The notes beneath the pieces were generated by a model. It did no database searches, was not told the origin of the DNA, and saw only the letters and a program-made list of their open reading frames with translations. The translations under genes were made by a program, and so were the position numbers. 64,000 nt of DNA, taken from contig CM043957.1 in the NCBI GenBank assembly GCA_014529385.2, forward strand, positions 86,616,881-86,680,880, read 5' to 3'. Source of the DNA: Adiantum capillus-veneris. Taxonomy: Eukaryota; Streptophyta; Polypodiopsida; Polypodiales; Pteridaceae. Shown here piece after piece: positions 11,641-23,530 of the stretch; within the stretch, counting starts at the first letter, position 1; each line of letters opens with the position of its first letter.

Positions 11641-11718
11641 TTGTGATGAAACCTGTGTCTCACTGGCAGACAATCCAACTCTGGACCTGCATCTAGGATC
11701 ATTTGTAGAGTACCTGGT

Positions 11719-12100
11719 CTATATCCTAAGGGGGTTAAAAGGAGGACCGAATCTATTGGCACACCTTGAAAAAACATGTGACCTAGGAAATTGCAAAACC
11801 CCTGCATTTTTCCCCCACATCATGAGCCCATCATGGATGCCCACTCTGATCAACAAACAACAAATTGCCATCCACACTTGCTCCGCATATGGACAAACCA
11901 AGAAACACTGTTTCAAAGACTCAGACTCCAAAGTAAAGACAAGTAGGATCATAACCAATGACTGCCAACCAAGTGCCTACAGGGAATCCAACATGTGCTA
12001 TTCCTCCACATGCAAAAACATATCCTGCGATTGATCCGGAGGGTCAAAATGCATGACCAAAACTGTCGCTAGAAAGCTGGGAGGATGCGCTGATCTTGTC

Positions 12101-12180
<80 letters not shown>

Positions 12181-12940
12181 TGCAATAAAAGTGAATCTTT
12201 GACCCTTTGCATTACATAAAATCGACCATAGGTCCTACAAGAAAATGGGGAAAACCCTGAAAGACACAAATCTGCCCAAAGCTCTGTCAACCTCAGGCGA
12301 TGTAGCCGAAACCACAAATTCCATGCTGAGTATATGACTGATATAAAGCATCCGCTGTAAAAACCTCCTGTAGCACCTCACAAAATCCAAGGGACTGTGA
12401 AAAGATAGGCCATGCCTTCAAAATCATCCGCGCCCACTCGAACACTTCCTGATGATATATCCAAAAAAAGGATGTAGATCTACGGCACAATCAAACTGTA
12501 AGAGTGGTAGGAGAGGCCCACTCGTTGTCCACATCAAAATCCAAGGGAAGGTACCAAGATACACATCGCTCTAACCAAACCAACTTCCTAAGGCCTCTCT
12601 AAACTGACTTTCAAACTACAAATTGTCTGATATCCATTAAGTTATTGGCCTTAACCATTGTTTGCTCATGTATGGTATCATAGACACACTCCCTCGTCCA
12701 AAAGGAGTCATCATGTAGAACTTGCATTCTAAATCTGATCATGGGAGTTCTCTTTAGACTGAAGAAATGTGACGTGCTCCTAACAACTATAGGAAAAACA
12801 TGTCGACACATAGTGGCCCACTCCTCAAAGAAACATCTAAATATCTCCATGGGCCAACCGTCAAGAACTGGGCACACGAGATCTCGGAAACCAGGACATC
12901 TATTGGAGATGCTAAGCCTGTTGAATTAGTCAAACTCCAT
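11719..12940 (-). pseudogene. LINE-3 ORF2 C-terminal remnant
   Basis: The minus-strand frame at 11958-11719 contains ESLKQCFLVCPYAEQVW, matching the zf-RVT region at the end of plant L1-like ORF2 (compare ESHAHCLWSCSASHVVW in LINE-2). Upstream blocks at 12490-12293 and 12877-12611 look like degraded ORF2 sequence in other frames. A (CT)n tract interrupts it. It abuts the truncated Gypsy-Q LTR at about 12940. LINE-3 ORF1 sequence lies on the other side of Gypsy-Q (42414-43260), so both may come from one LINE that Gypsy-Q entered. Confidence 0.6.
12103..12177. repeat. (CT)n microsatellite
   Basis: About 37 perfect CT dinucleotides within the LINE-3 remnant. Reading frames across it encode only Leu/Ser or Arg/Glu repeats and are not genes. 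Confidence 0.97.
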
Positions 12941-13547
12941 GCTGAAAACTGCAAAACACTAGGGCTGATGTTGATGTGCAAAACCGTTGGCTTAACTATG
13001 AGCAAAACGCTAGGGTTGATTTGCTCCTCCACCTGGCACTGGGAATTCTGAATGAAATCGCTAAGCTAAGTGCTTTCGTTTTTAGGGCTGAAATTTGGGT
13101 TATAAACTAAGGGCTAGGTAGGATAAACTATCCACCACACCCAACAAATAAATCATAAAATTCACTTATTAATAAGTTTGGCAAGGGGTCAGTTTCTGGG
13201 TGAAACTATCGCGCATCTGCCCACCCAAGAATCCGATTGACGCGGGGAATGGCTCGTTGGATTCCTCTACCCTAAAACTATATGCACATCATGCCAGATG
13301 CCCACCGTAGTGTAATAACATCTGTCAAAACGCATGTACAAACCATTTATGCAAGCGGGTTCCAAAACTAGAAAACCTAATCTAATGGACTCGTCCGAAC
13401 ATGCAGGTCCTCCGAACAAGGTCACAAAATTGTCGGTACTAATCCTCCTAAGAGTCTAGACGCTCCTATCTAGGAAGAAGGGGAAAACTGGCTCTAGAAG
13501 TCGATGAAGTATGTCCACATGGCACACAGAGCCATATGCATGTGACA
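12941..13547 (-). repeat. Gypsy-Q 3' LTR, truncated
   Basis: Aligns with 23861-24347 (CATGCTGAAAACTGC..., TTCCTCTACCCTAAAACT, GGCACACAGAGCCAT). It ends TGTGACA at 13547. The next bases, read on the minus strand, give the purine tract GTTGGAGGGGA, which fits the 3' polypurine tract. It gives the uninterrupted version of the LINE-1 target site near 13265-13281. Confidence 0.85.
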
Positions 13548-13599
13548 TCCCCTCCAACTTAAGGTGAGGTACAGGTACCAATATGCATGGCCTCCTTGT

Positions 13600-13920
13600 A
13601 CGAGGCTAGCAAATCTGGATAGTCGATGAAAAATTCCTCGCCGCTTCATGGGTCCCTCGATCGTTGAACTTCAGGAAGTATTGCCTTGTTTGCTTCTTCT
13701 TATTACCACACTATAATGGAAGCATTAGAAAACGCTTCTACTTGGTGACAATGATCTCCAGTGGTTCTTCTTTTGGATTGCTCCGTGGAAGTTCACCCTA
13801 GTGGCGGCAACTCGACAGGTCCACTTTGGAACCTTGCTGTGCCTCCTGTAGACGCTCCAAAGGAACAGCCATGTGAGGTTTTGGCTTTTGGAATTTGACC
13901 ATCCTTGTCTTGAGTGCCCT
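13600..13920 (-). pseudogene. Gypsy-Q integrase C-terminus, chromodomain-like
   Basis: Conceptual minus-strand translation across two frameshifts gives KPHMAVPLERLQEAQQGS, then LPRSNPKEEPLEIIVTK, then RQYFLKFNDRGTHEAA and EEFFIDYPDLLASYKEA. The order (integrase tail, hinge, Y-L-K-[W/F]...E..WE...P.L) resembles the chromodomain at the end of chromovirus integrases. The first aromatic-cage and WE positions are only partly kept. I infer that protease and integrase tail were joined by deletion of RT, RNase H and the integrase core. 13921-14296 shows no recognisable domain. Confidence 0.5.
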
Positions 13921-14296
13921 AAAATCCACACAAAACTAAAATGAGTTAGGTTTCCTACGAACAAAGAGAACTTGTAACCTAAAAGCCCGTACCTTAGGAG
14001 GGCGAAGCCTCCTAAACAAGAAGTCATCTAGTTTTGGATTCTCTTTATCCGATGTATGAGAGAAAATTTAACCTACATGTTCCGCGTCATGCAATTGGTT
14101 AGAGACAATGTCTATAGGTCGATGGGATTGGTGTGCAAGGGAATGATGATCCTGGGAACGCTTGGAATTCACCTTGAGAAATCGTTCACTATACCTATCA
14201 AAAATACCTATGTTCCTTGATGTGGGGTTGGCATAGATGACCGCCGCTTGGGCTCCCGTGAGAGATGAGAAGGAGAGAAGGAATACCGCTCTCGCC

Positions 14297-15937
14297 TCAA
14301 ATGAAGACAGGTTGCAACACATTATCTTTGATGAGAAACGTAAGCTTCTCCCCATCGATAATGGGCATGAACCTACGAAACCACTTAATACCCGAACTGA
14401 TATTACATCCTGCAAGTTTAGAGACTACAAAATGACGAGTGAGTTGGGTTTGTTGAATGATTAATTTGACATCATCACATTCTTGAAAGATCGAAGCATC
14501 CATGCCTTCACAGAACCCTTGCAACGAGAGGGTGGTGATAGGAGAAGTCTGAAGACATGCACGTTTCACAAGAGATTCACTTATGATATCATGAGAACTT
14601 CCAGAATCAAACAACACAACAACCCTTTGACCATTCACATGTCCATAACATTTTATAAGTTCATCCTCTTCGAAAGTCCCCTCTTGCTTAGCTTCTTGCT
14701 CTACCACAATCATAGCATTCACTTGAGGGGTAGCGTCACAAGTTGGCACAGAAGAGGTTTCCTGTTTAGATTCTTTCTTAAAACATTCTTTTTTCATGTG
14801 ACCTACGACGTGACAATGGAAACACCTACGTAGTACGTTCCGTTGCATACAATGCCTCTTCTTCTTCACTTAATTGACCACCTAAAACCCCTTAGGTGTG
14901 AGTTGAGGTTTATCAGATTTTCCTTTACCCTTATCCTTAGAGTTATCGCTCTTTGATTGAGATTGAGATGGAGAATTAAATTGAGGAGAAGAACTGAAAG
15001 AGGTCTTTTTATTGTTACCATTTCCATTAGAATTCTTCTCCTTGTCCTTAGAGGAGTCATGAGAGGAAGAGTTACCATTACCTGAGACTGTCTTGAGCTT
15101 ACCGTTGTTGTGCTTATCTCTTGGAGTTGAGCCAAGCATATAACTTCTTACAATGCCTTGGGATCACCGGCTTCAACATCAAACTTAATCGAGAGGTCCA
15201 ATCCAAAGAGAAAAGCTTCCAACCTTTTCTCATCCGATTTCCTCAACTGTCCACCTAACTGAGACACACGGTTAGCATACAACATCACAGGTTTACCATG
15301 GTTAGACAAAACCCAAAATCCTGCTTCAATCACTTCACATGTTGTGGAGGCAAAAAGTGCTTCTTCAAATCTTCCTCGAACTCCTCCCCACTAAGCTCCA
15401 GAGGGGGAACGAGGAAAAACGCGAAGTGGGCCGCCCTGTGGGCTTCCTCCTTCTCCATCCACTAATCCTTCCAGGTGATAACATCACCTGTGAGATGCAT
15501 GGAAGCCAAGAGAACTTTGTTATCATCAGACTTCTGAAGAACCGCAAAATAGGATGTAAATTGATGCAACCAAGAATAAATGACAATAGCATCCATCTTA
15601 CCGTCATACTTATTGAACATCATCTTCTCGAGAATGGGTTCATTATAGCCTTGGTCGTCTCCACGATGGTCTTACCAAGCTTTTCGTAGTCCGGCTCCAA
15701 AGAAGAGGTATCGGATCGCACCCCCAGAGTGGTGATGAGATCACGCATGGTTTCCCTTTTTTGCCTTCGAGCCTCGACATCTGCCTTGCTCTCTCGTCTA
15801 CGAGCCTCGGCTTCAGCCGTCAACCAACGTTGCTCTCGCTCCGCATGTTCCGCACGCTCTACTCGACGTGCTTCTTCTTGCCGCATCATCATCTCCATCA
15901 TCATCCACATCATAGCATCCATGGGATTTGGTGGCAA
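14297..15937 (-). pseudogene. gag-pro: Gypsy-Q Gag-protease
   Basis: Starts at Met 15937 (MPPNPMDAMMWMMMEMMM) with a Glu/Arg-rich coiled-coil-like N-terminus. After frameshifts it continues with a gag piece at 15333-15148 (VSQLGGQLRKSDEKRLEAFL) and a Ser/Asn/Lys linker at 15139-14882. The last frame, 14869-14297, has one CCHC knuckle (CFHCHVVGHMKKEC) and an aspartic protease box VLFDSGSSHDIIS, so the catalytic DSG is intact. Gag would bind RNA and form particles; the protease would process it. Multiple frameshifts make it a pseudogene. Confidence 0.8.
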
Positions 15938-16279
15938 AGAGGGAGAGCAAAGGAGAGGGCTAATGGGAGCATCCGTAGCCTTCTTGATTGGTGGAGGTCT
16001 CCATACCGCTACAGCTTACAAGTCTTGATCATGCAAGGATTTCCCCCTCTTGGTTCAAGGAAGGTCGTCGACTAATCTTTGGGAGACTATCTACCCCCTT
16101 GTTGGTGCACCCTAGGTTATTATTTTCCGACGATCAAGGCGCACGGTCCTACACGCAATGGCAAGCTTGCATTTCCAAGAGAGGGAGGAGTATACACCAA
16201 AAGGCTGCCAACACGACATAAAACACGAGAGGAAAAAAAACATTCTAGGGGATTAACGCATTAGTGAAAAATCTTCAAA

Positions 16280-16291
16280 GCTCTGATACCA
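16280..16291 (-). other. Gypsy-Q primer-binding site
   Basis: Reads TGGTATCAGAGC on the minus strand, one base after the LTR end (CCTGACA). This complements the 3' end of plant initiator-Met tRNA. Confidence 0.9.
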
Positions 16292-16292
16292 G

Positions 16293-16446
16293 TGTCAGGT
16301 GAAGCCGAATTGAAATGGTGAAGATCTAGATTTTACACTTCCACAAATCCTTTCCTTTCTTTCCTTGCGTTAATGATTCCTATTAGCTTGAATGATCGTT
16401 CCTTTTACTATTTCCTGAAGAGAGGGAATGAGTGTCGTAAAGATGT

Positions 16447-16500
<54 letters not shown>

Positions 16501-16756
16501 GAATGACACCCGATGGGGTCCCAACCAACCCTCCCAAGGATCCCCCACACCGCTGCCGATGTGGTATTTGCTTTAAATTGCGTATATGGAATGTACACAC
16601 ATGCAATACCTAAAGAGCAGACTCTACTGACTCGAATGATGATTGTCGCCGCGGTAACTGCTCAAAACAGGGCACCTCCGGGGCTGATTTGATGCACCCT
16701 TTGGATCCTTCTCGATGATTGCGGATGGCCACCAAGAGATAGATCTGGGGCTGAAT
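16293..16756 (-). repeat. Gypsy-Q 5' LTR, segment a
   Basis: Inner end of the LTR, starting TGTCAGG next to the PBS. It includes an (AG)n tract at 16449-16495, which is CT on the sense strand. Interrupted at TGAAT (16752-16756) by LARD and resumes at 23531. Confidence 0.85.
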
Positions 16757-17113
16757 TGTTAGATTTACACCACTCTGCTACTTCACATAGGTCTAGGGCA
16801 TACTTGTACGGCTAGTATGTCTCTGGGCTAGGCCACCCATAGTCTAGGTTGTGCCTGGTCCGACCGCTCGAGTTTGAGGCCGGCTGCACACATATATATT
16901 TCCATATATCATTTATATTGGGTCATGGGGGATTTTTCTAGGCATTGCCCTACCTCCCCTTGGGCACCTATTTATGGGGCCAGGGGGAAACCCACTTCCA
17001 CAGATCACAGATATCATCTATTCATTGTACGGGTCTTCTTGTTCTGGTAGTCATGGGGGGCTGATCGCCCCCTCTTCCCTATATCAACATTTTCTCTCTT
17101 CTTCTTCTTCTTC

Positions 17114-17176
<63 letters not shown>

Positions 17177-17194
17177 CGCGCACGCGCTCTCACA
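16757..17194 (+). repeat. LARD 5' LTR
   Basis: TGTTAGA...CTCACA, closely similar to 19662-20085 plus 23451-23525. It holds a TTGCCCTACC box and TATTTAT (16945-16975) and a (CT)n tract at about 17116-17172. Confidence 0.93.
16945..16975 (+). promoter_or_regulatory. LARD 5' LTR core promoter candidate
   Basis: TTGCCCTACC (16945-16954), 14 bp, then TATTTAT (16969-16975). The same box-spacing-TATA arrangement recurs in other LTR families in the window. Confidence 0.5.
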
Positions 17195-17202
17195 TGGTAT
17201 CA
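17195..17202 (+). other. LARD primer-binding site
   Basis: TGGTATCA directly abuts the LTR end. Only eight bases match the initiator-Met tRNA complement; the rest (CTCGCC) differs. Confidence 0.8.
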
Positions 17203-19661
17203 CTCGCCAATACTTGGGAGATCCTATGATCCCGCACTTGCTAAGGCCTAGCGCTAGCTTTCTGCAACATTCCATTGCGGAAAGTGCAGATTTTCAGACT
17301 AGCATTTTTCAACCAGGTGGCGTTTTTGCAGATCTTGCGAGTTTTGAGGACGCTTCCACTTACCGACATCAGGTTCTCCCTCCCATGGATCAGATCAGCC
17401 AGTGTTTCTGCAAATCTATCTGCAAGAGGGCGTGGCGCCATCTTCTGGACAGCTTCCATTGCGAAGAAATGCTTTGCCACCTACGTTTTTGCAAGCAACC
17501 ATCAGACCTGTTGTTTCTATTGCTAGCACTACACTTTTGGGACCAATTCGTCGCCGGAACACCCCTCCCTCTACCTGCGTTTTTGGCCAGATCTGGCGTT
17601 TTTGGCAAACAACAGCATTTTCAGCAGAGGGGGGCAGCACTCAGCTTGGTCCACATGGATCTTGCTTTCCTACACGGCTCGGCATCCGGTGCCTTGCCGT
17701 TGAAATTCCTCTACATCTGCTACAGATTTCATCCATAAACACCTGCTGTTTTCTCTGTTTTCAGCCCGTCTTGGGCAGTGACAGTGATTCACCACCCTTC
17801 CCAGACCCTCTGCAATGCTCCGGAACCTGCCGGGAGCGTACGAGCACACTAAAATTCGCTGGATAGCAGCGTTTTCATCACCTTGCAGTTGCGTTTTTGG
17901 GTGGACAGCAACCACATGGCTTGTGTTTTTCAGAGAGGATGAAGCTACCTCCTGCCAAGACACCATCCCCGGTGGTGGTCCATGCAGTCTCTTGGTGACT
18001 TCAACAGCACATGGTAGCCTTTACATCGGCTTGATCATACACGGGCGTACGATCCTTGGGAGATCCATTGATTCCAGCCATCATTCGGCATGTCCGCACT
18101 CTAGAGGGGGTGGTGACTTGTGGTTTGCTATGGACACATCTATGCAGTCATCAAAGGAGTTCACACGAGATATGGCCATGCTCATGGCACATGGGATTCC
18201 GACATTCCCACAGAGGACACCACCATCTTGGGTGGACAGACACTTTACCACTTGACCTCGATACGTCAGATCACTTGCTTTCACAAGAGCATCTACATGG
18301 ACTTAGGGAGAAGATCTTGGATCTCTTCTTAGACATGTTCATTGCTTGGATCTACAGACTGGAGTGGGACTTCAGTGCTTTGCACTCTCTTGGAGAGTTT
18401 ACCCGCGAGATATGCAGGAGATCAGGCATCAATACGCGACTACATCCGGAGTCCCCCGGAGCTTGGCTTGGATGGTAGTGCAGTTGCTCTTCTACACCTG
18501 ATCATTTAATGGCTACCTTCAGAGTTGCTTAAACTCACCCTCGGTAACCTTAGAGCAGACTTATCCCCCGACCTGTGCAATAGGCCACTCCCAACTCATT
18601 CACATTGAGAGCCACACCGAGATGCGATTTGGTGGCATTGATGGCGCGGATTTTGTTTTGGTTGACACCCGAGGACTAGAAGCAAATATAGACAAGATGG
18701 CTTGGACAGCCACTTTCCTCTTCTCATAGGTTCTTCACAGCGCAGACTACTCAGTCTGGCTTCCCTTCTTCATACAGGATGATCACAGTACAGACAGCTT
18801 GGTTTGACCACACCTCTTCTCAGAGGCCCTTCACAGCGCAAACTATTGAGTCTGGCTTTCCCCTCATCTTGGATTACCCTACCTACTGACAGGACACCAT
18901 TCGGTGGTGGTGCGTGCCGTCTCCCGCTGATTGCTGCAGCTTACAGTAGCTTCTATAATGCAAACTATCTAGTCTGGCTTTCCTTGATTCGAAGGACGTT
19001 CACGGCACAGATTGCTACATCTGGCCTTCCTGGAGTTTTTCACAGCTTAGCCACCTGGCCACACTGGGTTGCATGTTCATGCATTGACTGGTTTCCAATC
19101 ATTCTCATGACGGTTCCTGGGCTTCTCCATTTTCTCCAGACGGTTTGACTACAAACACCACAAATCCTATTGGGCAGGACACTTGCAGGTCTATTGGCAC
19201 TTCTTTTACGCTTTAAAACTGCTGACAACATGTAGTGCGGCCAAACTCAACACCAACGTTGTACTTACCGGCACTTTCCTTTTGGGAGCCTAAGGTCCCT
19301 CTCTTCCGCCGAGCAGGGTAAGTGCCTGCCTTGTTTGAGCGCTTGCCTTCGACTCCAGAAGTAGTTTTTGTTGAGCAAGACATGCCGCCGAATCCAAAAA
19401 CAAAGGAGTTGTTTTTACACTCAGTTCAAGACCTTCACCCAGTATCTTCACCCTGTATCGACAAAGTACAGCAGTTTGCTACACTGCTCATGCCGGCACT
19501 TTACCATGGAGATTTCTTGGCGGTCGGGACACCCCAGATTGTTGCTACACTCGCGAGTTCGCCGGAGTCTTGTCCTTCAGTGGATGTTGCAGCAGACATC
19601 ATCATTTGCCTCGCGTCTTCAGCTTCATGGGGTTTGTTCAGCATCAGGTGTTGAGAGGGGG
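17203..19661 (+). other. LARD internal region, no recognised coding
   Basis: Frames up to about 150 codons exist but none resembles gag or any family I know. The 5' 700 bp repeat a GCGTTTTTG-type motif (about 17319, 17483, 17578, 17595, 17868, 17891). At 18730-19035 there are four imperfect copies of a TTCACAGCGCAAACTA..GTCTGGCTTTCC phrase. Another imperfect pair, around GACACCAT...GGTGGTGG, lies at 17959 and 18893. This suggests internal reiteration instead of protein coding. Confidence 0.7.
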
Positions 19662-20015
19662 TGTTAGACTTAAACCACTCTACTGCTTCACATAGGTCTA
19701 GGGCATACTTGTACGACTAGTATGTCTCCGAGCTAGCCACCCATAGTCTAGGTTGTACCTAGTCCGGCCGGCCGAGTTTGGGGCCGGCCACCCACCTTGT
19801 CCGGGCGCACACATATATATTTCCATATATCATTTATGTTGGGTCGTGGGGGATTTTTCCAGGCATTGCCCTACCTCCCCTTGGGCACCTATTTATGGGG
19901 CCAAGGGGGTACCCACTTCCACAGATCACAGATATCATATGATCATTGTACGGGTCTTCTTGTTCTGGTAGTCATGGGGGGCTGATCGCCCCCTCTTCCC
20001 TACATCAGTGTTTTG

Positions 20016-20085
<70 letters not shown>
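19662..20085 (+). repeat. LARD 3' LTR, left part
   Basis: Matches the 5' LTR up to the CT tract, where LINE-2 inserted. The LTR resumes at 23451 with GCGTTC(TC)n and ends CACTCACA at 23525. Confidence 0.92.
19866..19896 (+). promoter_or_regulatory. LARD 3' LTR core promoter candidate
   Basis: TTGCCCTACC, 14 bp, TATTTAT, identical spacing to the 5' LTR copy. Confidence 0.5.
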
Positions 20086-20089
<4 letters not shown>

Positions 20090-23000
20090 GAAAAAAGTCA
20101 GGGCTGTATATTACTGAGTACAATATAATCCCCAGCGGATGCCAAAATAGCCTATCACGTGGGGTGTACAAGTTGAATGTAAGGAGGAGAGCCACTATAG
20201 TGACAACTCAACTACAACTATCTCATGGTGGTCGGTGTGATGAGTGGAGGAGAAACCACCGAGGAGGGGCATAATGCCACGTAATCTGGCCACCTGTAAG
20301 TGTGAAGAAGAGTGGGGATCGAGCCCAACGCCGAAGGAAGGCAAATCGGCGTGCCTCGGCTGCTCGAGATGTACCTGAGGATGAATCCCACTGCCAAATC
20401 AAGGTATGAATGATGTCCAACCAAATGGCAGTGAGGGTATCCTGAAGGAGCTGTGGAGCCGCACTTAGAATGTGGAGACAACGAGCTCTCCAAACATTCC
20501 ATAGTGTAATACTAGTGATGACTGAAAAAACTTCATCACGTGTCTGAGAATCCCCCTGCCAAGCAATCTGTCGTAGCATAGCCAAAGTACCTCGCCGATA
20601 ACCAGCCGATGTGAGCATAAAGGCTGGATCTTTGTCTGAGCCCTCGTAGAAAAGATGGGGGCCAGGCATCGGCATCAACCAAGAGACAAATCCCCAAGTA
20701 AGAAATCCATGCTGAACACCCGCTCTGCTAAGTAGAAAGCAAACTGCAAGCCACACTACATGGGAAGCTGAGCATGACCAAAGACAGTGTGCATGTGACT
20801 CAAGTAGTCGCAAAGGACAGCGAGTACATAACGGATCATGACCCATAGTAGCTAGCCAAGTCCCAACTGGAAGTCCCGCATGTGCAATCATCCACATGAA
20901 AAAAGAAATACGACGAGCCGCATGTAAATCCCAGATGGCGGACCAAACTGCTGCAGATACGCATGGGAGAGGCCTCAATGTAACCAAAAACGCATACGAG
21001 TGGGCTGCTCTTGCTGCTGTCTCATCAATGCTAACCGTCTAATCCTGACAGTGTACTCAAAGAAGGATATTGGTGCACCGGTGGGGTCAGAGTGAGGCCA
21101 ATGCCACTCGCCTGGGTCCCAATAAAGCTGAGATAGGGCACGACCCTCCCACACCCAAAGCCTCCAAAGTGCAGCATCGGCGGAAGCGAAACGAGGGTCT
21201 ACACAACGCCGCTTCCCGCGGGAGCCAACTACTCTGATGGCCTCCCATCGAGCTCCGGGAAGGGCAAGGTGCGGAGAGGTGGCATCATATGTCAATCTAG
21301 CATGAATCCCCTGAGACTGGTCAGTATCAACTGTGAATAGCATGGTGTCTAAACGAGCTAATAAGAGAGTGCTCTGAGCAAAGAGGCCTTCCCTGCCACA
21401 ATGGGGAGGCATCTGAACCGTGCCTCTCATGACTGCATCCCACTGGGAAGGAACGGCGGAATCAATCTCAAGCAGTCTGTCTGTCCACCCGCGACCAATG
21501 TCATAATGTTCTGCCACAAAATGAGCATCCAGCATACGTGACTCATGAAACAACCGCATAGAGGCAGCAGGGCCAGTGTCCCAGGCAGCCCAATCAATGT
21601 GAGTCCTCTATCCAAGCTGACGGGGTGGATCAACCGAAGAATCAAGAACTGCAGCATTCCAAATGAGAGGCTGGCGCTCAATCTCCTCACGACATGAGGA
21701 AGGTGAGCGTATGATAGCCCGTCGCATGGAAACCCAAATCTGAAGGAGCGATCGGATGAAGGGTGAGAGGGAGGCGGTGGACAAGGGGGCATCAGTAAAG
21801 AGAAAACGATACCCTGTCTGCCAAGTATGACCGTCTCTAGTGCCGAGTAGTGGAGTCACTATGCAAAGAGCGGCCTGAAGAAGCATCTTCCAAGGTTCTT
21901 GTCCGGGGAAAAGACCCCGAACAATAAGCTTGGTAAGAAGGGCGCGGCTCTGTAACTCTGGATCAATAATGCCAAGGCCTCCCTCTGACCTAGGACGAAT
22001 AATCATGGACCAGCGAACTCGAGCACGGGTATCAGTAGTCCCATCTGTGACACTCCATAAAAAGTTCCACACTAAGCGGCGGAGCGGAGCTATCACACCA
22101 GAATGTAACATCCAACAAGAAGCCGTATACCATACTGTAGCCAGAATGACTTGGTTGGCGACCAATGCACGGCCAGCCAACGACAGATGACGTGAAGACC
22201 AATGGCATAGCTTCCTGCCAATAGACTGTAGTACGGGTGCAAACTGCTGCTGTGAGGTAACATCCAATCCAACCTGAAAGCCCAGATATCTGCATGTCTG
22301 ACCAGGTCACAGCCATGTGAAACCATCAGCTACCCCCCAAGTAGGTATGTCATCACTGCCAACCAGTAACCCATAGGATTTATGCCAATTAATGCGAGCG
22401 CCGCTAGCAATGCAAAAAACCTCTAGGGCCTCCCGCATAGCATCAAGAGCGGCTAGCAAATAGCGTAACATGAGCATAGTGTCATCAGCAAACTCCTGAT
22501 CAATAAGGTCTGGAGCTGTAGGTACTGGCATGGTCAAGCCACAAAATGCATGACTCTGAGCACGAAGAAAGTCGGACATAGTCTCTCCTACAAACAGATA
22601 CAGATATACTGCTAGCGGACATCCCTGACGGACAGATCGAGAAAGCTCAAAACTGCGGACTGACACGGCCACCAATAGTAATAGCATTGCGGGCAGTCCT
22701 GAAGAGAACAGAAATGCCTGAGATCCATCTCGAAGGAAAACCCATCCTGGCTAAAGTTCCTTCAAGAAAGTCCCACTCAACACGATCGTATGCTTTCTCG
22801 AAGTCAAGGATGAAAAAAGCGAGAGGCTCAAAAGATGATCTGGCCTACTCTACTACCTCATAAAAAGTGAAGATATTATCCATGATGCATCGATCCATGA
22901 CAAAGCCTCTCTGAGAAGTGTGAATAATATCTGGTAAGAACGGCCGCAAGCGATGGCTGATCATTAACGCTAATATCTTATAGACTGAAGGGAGTAGGGT

Positions 23001-23450
23001 AATAGGTCTCCACTGTCGAAGCTGAGTGGTGTCACCCCCCTTCGGAATAAGAGATATGAGACCTGAACAAAGATCTGGATGCATATATCCTGATGCAAAG
23101 ATGTCCTGACAACCGCGAAGCAGTGGTATATGCAATACATCCCAATAAGTCAAAAAGAAAGGTCTAGTGAGGCCATCCTCTCTTGGACAGGAGGATGGAT
23201 CAAGACTCTCTATAGCAGCATGGAGCTCTGCAGGTGTGAAAGGTGCCAACAAGATCTCTGCCATAGTGTCTGTAGAACGGCGTCTCGTGTGATGCCAGAT
23301 CTACTCACGGACAAGTAAAACCTCAGTAGTGCATACATCAGCAGTGAACAATGTCTCAAAATAATCTGCAGACATATCAAGTATAGCATCAGGATGCATA
23401 TGTAGTGTCCCCTGAGCATCGCACAAAGTCCGAAGGGTGGTGCCAGGAGG
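20086..23450 (-). mobile_element. LINE-2: 5'-truncated L1-like retrotransposon
   Basis: Minus-strand LINE carrying the RT and C-terminal parts of ORF2. The endonuclease and ORF1 are missing, so it was truncated at the 5' end on insertion. The 3' end (sense) reads GACTTTTTTCAAAAA and meets the (CT)n of the LARD LTR. GCGTTC followed by (TC)n occurs on both sides (20015 and 23451), so the target duplication lies in the microsatellite. It shares domain order and residues with LINE-1. Confidence 0.9.
20223..23264 (-). pseudogene. LINE-2 ORF2 (RT and C-terminal region)
   Basis: RT fingers/palm include RQWRPITLLPSVYKILA and a FVMDRCIMDNIFTF block, then SVRQGCPLAVYLYLF and the catalytic EFADDTMLML box (22687-22307 frame). 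The thumb and C-terminal region (22267-20975) and a terminal zf-RVT-like segment (RCPLRLLESHAHCLWSC) follow. The reading frame changes several times and a TAG lies near 22845. RT would prime cDNA at nicked target DNA. The endonuclease is absent, so this copy could not act alone. Confidence 0.88.
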
Positions 23451-23451
23451 G

Positions 23452-23514
<63 letters not shown>

Positions 23515-23530
23515 GCGCACTCACATGAAT

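Larger units (their letters stand above)
16757..23525 (+). mobile_element. LARD: LTR retrotransposon without recognisable genes
   Basis: A 5' LTR (16757-17194), an 8-nt initiator-Met PBS match, 2.46 kb of internal sequence, a polypurine tract GAGAGGGGG (19653-19661) and a 3' LTR starting at 19662. The 3' LTR is interrupted by LINE-2 and finishes at 23525. Target duplication TGAAT at 16752-16756 and 23526-23530. With LINE-2 removed it is about 3.4 kb. No gag or pol domains are visible, matching the LARD class (large retrotransposon derivative), mobilised in trans. Confidence 0.9.

Noticed and set aside
16974-17738. A 254-codon plus-strand frame with a long Ser-Leu repeat
   Set aside because: It starts inside the LARD LTR, runs through the (CT)n tract and the PBS, and resembles no gag. 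Leu/Ser or Arg/Glu repeats here are CT/GA artefacts. The same holds at 12099-12317, 16428-16613, 19935-20195, 43656-43921 and 52460-52723.
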